Positions 1-7,461 of a stretch of 10,970 bases of DNA are shown piece after piece. The notes below the pieces were generated by a model. It had not been told where the DNA came from and made no database searches. It saw only the letters and a list, made by a program, of their open reading frames with translations. The DNA comes from Betaproteobacteria bacterium (GTDB lineage Bacteria > Pseudomonadota > Gammaproteobacteria > Burkholderiales > Burkholderiaceae_E): the NCBI GenBank assembly GCA_016868095.1, contig VGHV01000053.1:1-10970 (forward strand), given 5' to 3'. Both the position numbers and the translations under genes were made by a program. How positions within the stretch are numbered: the first letter of the stretch is position 1; every line of letters begins with the position of its first letter.

Positions 1-256
1 GAAAAAAGGTGGCGGCTCCACCCGAAACGGCCGCGATTCCGAATCGAAACGCCTCGGCGTGAAGGTCTTTGGCGGCGAGCAAATTGCTGCAGGCTCGATC
101 ATTGTCCGTCAGCGGGGCACCGAATTCCATCCCGGGCCCAACGTAGGCGTTGGCAAAGATTTCACGCTTTTTGCTCTCTCCGATGGCAAGGTTCACTTTG
201 CAGTCAAGGGCCCGTTGAATCGTCGCACGGTTAGCGTCGTTCCAAGCCAGGCCTAA
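1..256 (+). CDS. rpmA: 50S ribosomal protein L27, 5'-truncated by the window edge
   Basis: This is the large-subunit ribosomal protein L27, whose N-terminal tail reaches toward the peptidyl-transferase centre. Reading from base 2, the frame gives [13 protein letters not shown], then [12 protein letters not shown], a GTEFHPG segment and [10 protein letters not shown], and it stops with TAA at 254-256. These are the hallmark stretches of bacterial L27. The 84 visible codons match a family length of about 85-88, so only the first few codons (Met-Ala-His/Gln) lie outside the window. The GTG at 59 is in frame but internal, not the true start. L27 normally follows rplU and precedes obgE, as it does here. 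The identification is secure. Confidence 0.97.
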   Translation, partial: KKGGGSTRNGRDSESKRLGVKVFGGEQIAAGSIIVRQRGTEFHPGPNVGVGKDFTLFALSDGKVHFAVKGPLNRRTVSVVPSQA

Positions 257-1555
<1,299 letters not shown>

Positions 1556-1606
1556 CGGGTGGTCGCTGTGACAAGGCATGATTTATTGGAAGACATTGCT
1601 TTCGAT

Positions 1607-2770
1607 ATGAATTCGATATTAATCGGCGATGCGCATGCACCGAGCGTGATGGTTCAGGCACAACGCCTTGTGGTCAAAGTGGGCTCAAGTCTTGTCACGA
1701 ATGAAGGTCGTGGGATTGATGCTCAAGCGATCGCCACTTGGGCCGCTGAGATCGCAGCGTTGCGAGATTTGGGCCGTGAGATTGTGGTGGTGTCCTCAGG
1801 GGCCGTTGCCGAAGGCATGAAGCGGCTTTCGTGGGTGCGTCGGCCTCAGTCTATGCAGGATTTACAAGCCGCCGCAGCCGTCGGGCAAATGGGACTTGCT
1901 CAGGTGTATGAAACCGAATTTCGACGCTTTGGCCTTCAAACTGCGCAAATACTTTTAACTCACGAAGATTTGGCAGATCGAACTCGCTACCTTAATGCGC
2001 GCTCGACGCTTACAAGGTTGATCGAGCTAGGTGTTATACCGATCATTAATGAGAACGATACAGTCGTTACCGATGAAATCAAGGTGGGCGACAATGACAC
2101 ATTGGCAGCGCTTGTTACCAATTTGATCGAAGCTGATGCCTTAGTGATTCTCACGGATCAAGCTGGGCTTTACACTGCAGATCCGCGCAGCCATCCTGAT
2201 GCGCGCTTGCTTTCGCGAGTAAAGGCCGGCGATCCGCGCCTCGAAGCGATGGCAGGCGGCGCCGGCAGTTTGATTGGCAAAGGAGGGATGCTGACGAAAG
2301 TGCTCGCTGCGCGGCGCGCCGCCTCGGCAGGGGCGCACACGATCGTGGCAAGTGGTCGTGAGTCGAAAGTCTTGCAGCGACTTGCGGGCGGCGAAATGAT
2401 CGGTACAAGTTTTATTGCAGACACGGCTAAGCTTACTGCAAGAAAGCAGTGGATTGCCGATCAGTTGCAGCTTCGCGGTGCGCTTGTGCTTGATGCAGGC
2501 GCACTCAAGGCCCTTTTGCGCGATGGCAAAAGTTTATTGCCGATTGGCGTTTCGGAAGTCCAGGGCGATTTTGCCCGCGGCGACGTGGTTGCCTGTTTAA
2601 GCCAAGCCGGTGCAGAGGTGGGCCGTGGTCTGATCAATTACGCAAGCTCTGAGGCGAGGCGGATCATCGGTAAGCCCTCGAGCGAGATTGAATCGCTCTT
2701 GGGCTTTGTCGAGGAACCCGAGTTAATCCACCGCAGCAACCTGGTGATCACTGACCCAAACGATTCGTAG
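1607..2770 (+). CDS. proB: Glutamate 5-kinase (first enzyme of proline synthesis)
   Basis: ProB phosphorylates L-glutamate with ATP to gamma-glutamyl phosphate in the cytoplasm and is normally feedback-inhibited by proline. Numbered from the ATG at 1607, the amino-acid-kinase domain shows [13 protein letters not shown] (22-34), SSGAVAEG (63-70), the [12 protein letters not shown] stretch (147-158) and GKGGMLTK (224-231). A C-terminal PUA domain covers about 284-378. The start is uncertain. The frame is open from a GTG at 1559 (403 aa), the ATG at 1607 gives 387 aa with GGAAG 14 bases upstream, and the ATG at 1649 gives 373 aa, closest to the family's usual 367-377, but has no good ribosome binding site. 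I prefer 1607 because MNSIL resembles the N-terminus of Burkholderia ProB. It follows obgE, and proA is not adjacent, which is usual in this group. Confidence 0.93.
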   Translation: MNSILIGDAHAPSVMVQAQRLVVKVGSSLVTNEGRGIDAQAIATWAAEIAALRDLGREIVVVSSGAVAEGMKRLSWVRRPQSMQDLQAAAAVGQMGLAQVYETEFRRFGLQTAQILLTHEDLADRTRYLNARSTLTRLIELGVIPIINENDTVVTDEIKVGDNDTLAALVTNLIEADALVILTDQAGLYTADPRSHPDARLLSRVKAGDPRLEAMAGGAGSLIGKGGMLTKVLAARRAASAGAHTIVASGRESKVLQRLAGGEMIGTSFIADTAKLTARKQWIADQLQLRGALVLDAGALKALLRDGKSLLPIGVSEVQGDFARGDVVACLSQAGAEVGRGLINYASSEARRIIGKPSSEIESLLGFVEEPELIHRSNLVITDPNDS

Positions 2771-2886
2771 GATCGACACGAGCGATCGGGTAGGTGGCGC
2801 TATGCCAGGATCAGGGTAGCTCACGGCCTCAACCCACCGACGACAACCCACCGGCCTCAACCCACCGACGACAACTCAGCGGAAGG
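2771..2886. other. Convergent spacer between proB and the dehydratase gene
   Basis: proB and the minus-strand dehydratase converge on this 116-base spacer. It contains a 5-bp stem with a 7-base loop just after the proB stop (GATCG 2771-2775 with CGATC 2783-2787, no T run) and the tandem repeat at 2830-2881. No rho-independent terminator is evident for either gene. The conserved housekeeping order is interrupted from here on. In many Burkholderiales, as I recall, a CNP1-like gene sits after proB, but none is seen here. Confidence 0.45.
2830..2881 (+). repeat. 14-base tandem repeat, about 3.7 units
   Basis: Three perfect copies of CAACCCACCG begin at 2830, 2844 and 2858, exactly 14 bases apart. 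A degenerate fourth (CAACTCAGCG) begins at 2872. The 4-base linkers alternate: ACGA, GGCT-like (GCCT), ACGA. As a result, two 24-base blocks (2824-2847 and 2852-2875) are identical at a distance of 28. The array lies wholly in the spacer between the ends of two convergent genes. This is seen directly. Its role is unknown, and such short arrays arise readily by slipped replication. Confidence 0.85.
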
Positions 2887-4425
2887 CTACATGACAGCGC
2901 CTAGTTGCCAGGGTACAAACTCATCGTTACCCATGCCAAGCTCTTCGCTCTTGGTCTTTTCGCCACTAGCCACCTTGAGTATTAAGTCAAAAATCGCTTT
3001 TCCTTTTTCGGCGACCGGAACATCCTGGTCAATAATATCGCCGCAGTTAATGTCCATATCCTCTTGCATGCGCTGATAGAGCCCGGAATTCGTAGCGAGT
3101 TTGATCGACGGCGCAGGCTTGCAGCCATAAACCGAGCCGCGACCGGTCGTGAAGCAAATGAGATTGGCACCACCTGCAACTTGCCCCGTGGCCGAAACCG
3201 GGTCATAGCCTGGCGTGTCCATGAAGACAAAGCCCTTTGCACAAACCGTGTCGGCGTACTCATAGACCTCGGTGAGATTGGTTGATCCTGCTTTGGCAAC
3301 GGCGCCAAGACTTTTCTCTAAAATCGTTGTTAGCCCGCCCGCCTTGTTGCCCGGCGAGGGATTGTTATCCATCGATCCATTGTTCTTTTCAGTATAGCTT
3401 TCCCACCAGCGAATGCGGGCAATCAACTTCTGAGCGACTTCCTCAGATACCGCGCGGCGAGTCAGGAGATGCTCGGCACCATAAATCTCTGGTGTTTCAG
3501 AAAGAATAACAGTGCCGCCTTGGGCAACTAGCATATCGCAGGCTGCACCGAGCGCGGGGTTTGCCGTAATGCCCGAATAACCATCAGAGCCTCCGCACTG
3601 TAAGCCTATACATAAGTGCGAAGCGCTAACAGGTTGCCGCTTTAAAGCATTGGCAGCAGGAAGCATCGACTCGATCGCTTCGATAGCCGCTTGCGTGGTC
3701 TTTCTTGAGCCGCCGCTACTTTGGATCACCAGGGGTTTGAGCATAGGGTTTTCATCCATGCCCTGGCTCAAGAACAAGGCATCCATTTGATTGGCTTCAC
3801 AACCTAGCCCAATCACGACAATCCCTGAGAAATTTGGATGTCTTGCGTAGCCTGCGATTGTCTTTCTTAATACATCGATACCGGCCCCGTCCGAATCCAT
3901 GCCACAACCTGAAGCGTGGGTAATGGGGACGACGCCGTCAACATTTGGAAAAGCGGCAAGGCGCTCGGGGGTGAAATGCGAAGCGACGAATTTTGAAACA
4001 GACGCTGAGCAATTGACGGTGGCAATTACACCGATATAATTTCTGGTCGCTACTCGACCGTCCGGGCGGACATAACCCATAAACTGAGCGGGCTCAACCG
4101 CAGGCGTCGGCTTGCAATCAACGCCAACCGCATAGTCTCGGTCAAACATCTCAAAGGCGAGATTGTGAGTGTGTACATGTTCGCCGGCTTCAATGTCTTG
4201 TTTGGCAAAGCCAATGATTTGGTTATAGCGTCTGACCGCAGAGCCGGCTGCAATAGCGCGGGTCGCAATCTTATGGCCGGGGGTCATGGCCTGCTTTAAG
4301 CGGATTGTCTGTCCAGCATCATCGAGTTGAGTTTCCGCGCTTAAAGGGCGGATGGCAATCAGTACATCGTCTTGGGCATGTAAACGCAGAAAGGGTTTAC
4401 GGATCACTGAGATAGCCTGGTTCAT
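2887..4425 (-). CDS. UxaA-family sugar-acid dehydratase (altronate dehydratase family)
   Basis: This family removes water from an aldonic acid to give a 2-keto-3-deoxy acid. Members act on D-altronate, galactarate, D-arabinonate, L-galactonate or L-fuconate, so the substrate is open. Numbered from the ATG at 4425, the N-terminal SAF domain spans about 12-87 (LHAQDDV, PGHK at 49-52, GEHVHTHN at 81-88). The catalytic UxaA domain follows, with GRVATRNYIGVI (123-134), TVNCSA (136-141), HASGCG (170-175), LGCEANQM (207-214), LQCGGSDGYSG (275-285), NPSPGNKAGG (355-364) and TGRGSVYGCKPAPS (427-440). It has 512 residues, typical of fused UxaA. The frame opens upstream at 4518, but the extra 31 basic residues do not resemble the family, and AAGGA lies 11 bases before the 4425 start. 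It is divergent from the SDR-FAH genes that supply the next two steps, which favours a diketo-hydrolase pathway over uronate metabolism. Confidence 0.9.
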   Translation of the reverse strand: MNQAISVIRKPFLRLHAQDDVLIAIRPLSAETQLDDAGQTIRLKQAMTPGHKIATRAIAAGSAVRRYNQIIGFAKQDIEAGEHVHTHNLAFEMFDRDYAVGVDCKPTPAVEPAQFMGYVRPDGRVATRNYIGVIATVNCSASVSKFVASHFTPERLAAFPNVDGVVPITHASGCGMDSDGAGIDVLRKTIAGYARHPNFSGIVVIGLGCEANQMDALFLSQGMDENPMLKPLVIQSSGGSRKTTQAAIEAIESMLPAANALKRQPVSASHLCIGLQCGGSDGYSGITANPALGAACDMLVAQGGTVILSETPEIYGAEHLLTRRAVSEEVAQKLIARIRWWESYTEKNNGSMDNNPSPGNKAGGLTTILEKSLGAVAKAGSTNLTEVYEYADTVCAKGFVFMDTPGYDPVSATGQVAGGANLICFTTGRGSVYGCKPAPSIKLATNSGLYQRMQEDMDINCGDIIDQDVPVAEKGKAIFDLILKVASGEKTKSEELGMGNDEFVPWQLGAVM

Positions 4426-4543
4426 AACGCGAAGATTCCTTTTGCGGATCGAAAGAAGAACAGATGTTCGCTTCAATAGTGCTCGCTTGCAAGCCTGCGG
4501 TGTAAGCTTAGGGCCCATTACAATTCAATAAAGGTAACTTGCC
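4426..4543. promoter_or_regulatory. Divergent promoter/operator region of the catabolic cassette
   Basis: The 118 bases between the two divergent start codons must carry signals for both arms. Visible are the minus-strand AAGGA (4437-4441), the plus-strand AAAGG (4530-4534, 9 bases before the ATG), and a perfect 10-base palindrome GCTTGCAAGC (4485-4494) near the centre. Palindromes AAGCTT (4505-4510) and GGGCCC (4511-4516) lie close by. A TACAAT at 4519-4524 is a fair -10 by sequence but lies too close to the ribosome binding site and lacks a -35. The central palindrome is a plausible operator, since the position is right for a repressor that controls both directions, but this is inference and no regulator gene lies in the window. 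Confidence 0.45.
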
Positions 4544-5317
4544 ATGCAACATGGACGAGTTCTCGGAAAGAAAATCCTGGTGACTGCGGCAGGTCAAGGG
4601 ATGGGAAAGGCCTCGGTGCTTGCCCTGCTGAGCGAAGGTGCCGAGGTTATCGCTACAGATGTACGCGGCGATTTGCTACACGAATTGGAGCAAATCTTTG
4701 CTTTGAGCGAACCTAAGCATCCAAGGGCACGACTACACAGCCAAGTCCTCGATGTGACCGATCCTGTGGCTATTCGCGACATGATGGCAACGCTCACTGA
4801 CCTGGATGTGTTATTTAATTGCGCAGGTTTTGTTCATCAGGGCACGATTGCTCAATGTGATGAGGCGCAATGGGACCACAGCTTCAATATCAATGTCCGC
4901 TCGATGTATCGCCTGATTCAAGCCTGCCTGCCAGGTATGCTTGCGCGAGGCAAGGGTTCAATTATCAATATGGCCTCTGTTTGCGGATCGGTCAAAGGAT
5001 TGCCAAATCGTTTCATTTATGGAACGACCAAAGCAGCGGTCATCGGTCTGACCAAGTCGGTCGCAGCAGACTATGTTGCTCAGGGTATTCGTTGTAATGC
5101 GATTGCACCCGGCACGGTGGAGACTCCATCCTTACACGAACGCATGCAAGCGCTTGGCGATATCGATGAAGCGCGCCGCATGTTTACCGCGCGACAGCCG
5201 ATGGGGCGTTTGGCTCAAGCCGATGACATAGTGCCAATTGTGGTGTACCTGGCGAGCGATGAGAGTGCGTTTGCAACAGGGCAGGTCTTTTCGATTGATG
5301 GCGGCATGACGATTTAA
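4544..5317 (+). CDS. SDR-family dehydrogenase, probable 2-keto-3-deoxy-aldonate (L-fuconate type) 4-dehydrogenase
   Basis: This is a classical short-chain dehydrogenase of 257 residues. The cofactor loop TAAGQGMG is at 14-21, the structural FNCAG at 91-95, the catalytic tetrad is Asn117, Ser145, Tyr159 and Lys163 (YGTTK), and DGG lies near the C-terminus (253-255). Asp39 at the end of strand 2 (IATDV) suggests NAD rather than NADP. The sequence resembles the group containing animal DHRS6/BDH2 and the bacterial 2-keto-3-deoxy-L-fuconate dehydrogenases. It keeps arginines in positions that hold the substrate carboxylate in that group (Arg156, Arg190, Arg207, by my recollection of the DHRS6 structure). 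The expected role is oxidation of the C4 hydroxyl of the dehydratase product to a 2,4-diketo acid. The ATG at 4544 has AAAGG 9 bases upstream. The hydrolase follows after 35 bases, in an operon-like arrangement. 3-Hydroxybutyrate dehydrogenase is the main alternative, made less likely by the neighbours. Confidence 0.88.
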   Translation: MQHGRVLGKKILVTAAGQGMGKASVLALLSEGAEVIATDVRGDLLHELEQIFALSEPKHPRARLHSQVLDVTDPVAIRDMMATLTDLDVLFNCAGFVHQGTIAQCDEAQWDHSFNINVRSMYRLIQACLPGMLARGKGSIINMASVCGSVKGLPNRFIYGTTKAAVIGLTKSVAADYVAQGIRCNAIAPGTVETPSLHERMQALGDIDEARRMFTARQPMGRLAQADDIVPIVVYLASDESAFATGQVFSIDGGMTI

Positions 5318-5340
5318 GCTCAGGCCGGCTAAGTTTATTA

Positions 5341-5347
5341 AAAGGAG
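5341..5347 (+). promoter_or_regulatory. Strong ribosome binding site of the FAH-family hydrolase gene
   Basis: AAAGGAG lies 5 bases before the ATG at 5353. It is the best Shine-Dalgarno match among the cassette genes and fixes that start. It implies that the hydrolase is translated well from the shared SDR transcript. Confidence 0.75.
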
Positions 5348-5352
5348 AACAA

Positions 5353-6204
5353 ATGAAGCTTTTACGTTTTGGAAAACCCGGCAAAGAAAAGCCTGGGATG
5401 CTTGATCATGATGGCAAATTACGCGACCTGTCTGGGGTGATCGCAGACATTGGCCCCGAGCAGATATCACCCAAAGGCCTGGCAAAGCTTGCCAAGCTCA
5501 AGCTTGAAAAGTTGCCCTTGGTTCGTGGCAAACCGAGGCTTGGAGTTCCTTTTACAGGCGCTACAAAATTCGTAGCTATTGGTTTGAATTATTCCGATCA
5601 TGCAGCGGAGACCGGTAATCCGATTCCAAAAGAGCCGATTATTTTTCATAAAACCCTCAGCAGCATGCAAGGCCCCAACGACGATGTCATGCTGCCCAAG
5701 GGCTCGGTGAAGACCGATTGGGAAATTGAATTGGGCATTGTCATAGGTAGCCGCGCCAGCTATGTAAGCAAGAAAGATGCACTTTCTTATGTTGCAGGCT
5801 ATGTCATGGCCAACGATGTGTCAGAGCGCGCCTTCCAAATGGAGCGCGGCGGTCTTTGGGACAAAGGCAAGGGTTGCGATACGTTTGGGCCGGTAGGGCC
5901 CTGGCTTGTTACCAGCGATGAGGTAGCCAATCCCCAAAAGCTTGCCATGTGGCTTGATGTCAACGGCGAACGGATGCAAACTGGCAATACAAAAACAATG
6001 ATTTTTGATTGCGCAACAATCGTCTCCTATGTCAGTCAGTTCATGACCCTGCTACCAGGCGACATTATTGTGACCGGTACCCCACCCGGTGTTGGTCACG
6101 GCTTTAAGCCGCCACGCTACTTAAAAGCAGGCGATGTCATGACCATGGGTATCGAAGGGCTTGGCGAAGCAAGCCAGCAAGTCGTCAAATACAAGGCAAG
6201 TTGA
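5353..6204 (+). CDS. Fumarylacetoacetase-family hydrolase, probable 2,4-diketo-3-deoxy-aldonate hydrolase
   Basis: FAH-family enzymes cleave a C-C bond in beta-diketo acids using a divalent metal. This 283-residue protein has a short N-terminal domain (1-70) and a catalytic domain with GLNYSDHAAE (77-86), metal ligands in DWEIELG (Glu124, Glu126) and NDVSER (Asp155), a catalytic-type Lys173 in DKGKGCDTFGP, and TGTPPGVG (241-248). The MKLLRFG start and GLNYSDHA motif are typical of the branch often annotated as ureidoglycolate lyase, which includes the characterised 2,4-diketo-3-deoxy-L-fuconate/L-rhamnonate hydrolases. Following the SDR, it should split the diketo acid into pyruvate and a 2-hydroxy acid. 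Other FAH activities (oxaloacetate decarboxylase, homoprotocatechuate pathway) are less likely from context. The spacing to the next gene is 63 or 87 bases, depending on that gene's start. Confidence 0.9.
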   Translation: MKLLRFGKPGKEKPGMLDHDGKLRDLSGVIADIGPEQISPKGLAKLAKLKLEKLPLVRGKPRLGVPFTGATKFVAIGLNYSDHAAETGNPIPKEPIIFHKTLSSMQGPNDDVMLPKGSVKTDWEIELGIVIGSRASYVSKKDALSYVAGYVMANDVSERAFQMERGGLWDKGKGCDTFGPVGPWLVTSDEVANPQKLAMWLDVNGERMQTGNTKTMIFDCATIVSYVSQFMTLLPGDIIVTGTPPGVGHGFKPPRYLKAGDVMTMGIEGLGEASQQVVKYKAS

Positions 6205-6267
6205 TCGTTCTTCGATGAGGGGAACTAAATATCGCAGGTTAATCGTGATAGGAAACTTGTCTCGGCA

Positions 6268-7359
6268 GTGGCATCGTCTCAAGGGTTCGCGGTGAATCAG
6301 TCGACCAATCCTGCCATCGCTTATGAGCGTTTGCGTGTGGCCGCTTGCCGCCTCTTGGAGGCGGCGGGAGCCGAGCCGTCCGTGGCTCATTGTGTGGCCC
6401 AAGCACTGATTGAGGCCGATCTGTTAGGCCATGATACCCACGGATTGGCATTGCTTGGCGCCTACGTTGACGAGCTAAAAAAGGGGAGCATGCGCGCTTC
6501 GGGGCAGGTTGAGGTGTTGCGTGAGAGGGCATCGGTTGCGCTTTGGGATGGACACCGGATGGCTGGGCCATGGCTTGTTCAAGAGGCCATGCGTTGGGGT
6601 CTTCATGCAGCGAAGCAGCACGGTGCTGCTCATGTCGTGGTTCGCCGCAGCCATCATATTGCAGCACTGGCAGCTTACCTTGAGGCACCGGCTCGTGCGG
6701 GTTTTCTTGTCCATTTGTGTTGTTCGGATCCAAACACGACAAGCGTTGCGCCATTTGGTGGTACTCGGGCAGTGATTACGCCAAACCCGATGGCCTGGGC
6801 TTGGCCTTGTGATCCGGACCCGGTCATCATCGATGTATCGGCTTCGATAACAACCAACGGCATGAGTGCCAGGCTTTCTTCGGCAGATACAAGCGAGTTG
6901 CAGCCTTATGCTTGGTGGCTCGATGCTGCGGGCAATCCAACAAAGGATCCGGGCGTCTTGCAATCAAAGCCTGCCGGTAGCATCTTGCCGCTTGGAGGGA
7001 TGGAGGCTGGCCATAAAGGCTTTGGGCTGGGTTTAATGGTTGAGGCGATGACCGCTGGCCTGGCTGCGCATGGCCGCGCGGATCCGCCTGAGGGCTGGGG
7101 TGCGAGTTTGCATGTGCAAGTGCTCGATCCCGAAGCCTTTGGCGGCTTGGCAGGCTTTGAGCGGGAAATGAATCAACTGGCAGCCCAATGTCGAGCAAGC
7201 CCAAGCCCCGCTGGGAAGCCTGGGGTTCGCATGCCTGGCGAACGAGGACTACACAGAAAACGCAAACAATTAAACGATGGGATTGAGCTTCATCCGTCGA
7301 TACTGCCGAGCCTTGAGCGCTGCGCACAATCGCTTGGTTTTGAAACGTTCTTGTTTTGA
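6268..7359 (+). CDS. Ldh2-family (malate/L-lactate dehydrogenase type) oxidoreductase
   Basis: Members of this non-Rossmann NAD(P)H family act on malate, L-lactate, sulfolactate, ureidoglycolate or 2,3-diketogulonate. The 363-residue frame shows HDTHG (55-59) with His58 of the family THG/SHG motif, SHH (128-130) in place of the usual SNH with the catalytic-type His130, APFGG (161-165), TPNPMAWAWP (171-180), the late LPLGGMEAGHKGFGLGL glycine-rich segment (240-256) and PGERGLHRKR (323-332). The arginine commonly found two residues after HGV/HGL is replaced (HGLALL), as in a subgroup I believe is common in Burkholderiales. Both start candidates are GTG: 6268 (AGGAAA 12 bases upstream) or 6292 (AAGGG 6 bases upstream, 355 aa). 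The second has the better spacing, but I give the longer frame. It probably oxidises the L-2-hydroxy acid released by the FAH-family enzyme. The exact substrate is unknown. Confidence 0.85.
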   Translation: MASSQGFAVNQSTNPAIAYERLRVAACRLLEAAGAEPSVAHCVAQALIEADLLGHDTHGLALLGAYVDELKKGSMRASGQVEVLRERASVALWDGHRMAGPWLVQEAMRWGLHAAKQHGAAHVVVRRSHHIAALAAYLEAPARAGFLVHLCCSDPNTTSVAPFGGTRAVITPNPMAWAWPCDPDPVIIDVSASITTNGMSARLSSADTSELQPYAWWLDAAGNPTKDPGVLQSKPAGSILPLGGMEAGHKGFGLGLMVEAMTAGLAAHGRADPPEGWGASLHVQVLDPEAFGGLAGFEREMNQLAAQCRASPSPAGKPGVRMPGERGLHRKRKQLNDGIELHPSILPSLERCAQSLGFETFLF

Positions 7360-7461
7360 CAAAATACGCTGTAGGGAAATTTTTGGTGTTTAAGTTGGAA
7401 CATTCCAGGTTTTGAATAGCTTGGGCAAAGTTTTCCCCGCGATACTGATGGTCACGAACTG
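7360..7461. promoter_or_regulatory. Spacer with inverted repeat before the 2-hydroxyacid dehydrogenase gene
   Basis: This is the longest gap inside the plus-strand run (102 bases). It contains an inverted repeat TGGAA-CA-TTCCA (7396-7407). A perfect -35-like TTGACA overlaps the preceding stop codon (7356-7361), but no good -10 follows at 15-18 bases. No clear Shine-Dalgarno precedes the next ATG. The last gene may have its own promoter or control, but nothing decisive is visible. Confidence 0.3.

Noticed and set aside
2771..2787. GATCG/CGATC hairpin after proB as a terminator
   Set aside because: Only a 5-bp stem and no T run follows.
2887..4425. Sulfolactate sulfo-lyase (SuyAB) identity for the dehydratase, suggested by the neighbouring Ldh2 and D-2-hydroxyacid dehydrogenases
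   Set aside because: SuyA and SuyB are normally separate proteins, whereas this one is fused like UxaA, and the adjacent SDR and FAH-family genes have no role in sulfolactate breakdown. Kept only as an analogy.
4426..4518. 31-residue N-terminal extension of the dehydratase frame
   Set aside because: The extension is basic and unlike the family. The SAF domain fits a start at 4425, which has an AAGGA site upstream.
4519..4524. TACAAT as -10 box for the SDR gene
   Set aside because: No -35 at 16-18 bases, and the start point would fall on the ribosome binding site.
7356..7361. Perfect TTGACA -35 box overlapping the Ldh2-family stop codon
   Set aside because: No acceptable -10 sequence follows at 15-18 bases.
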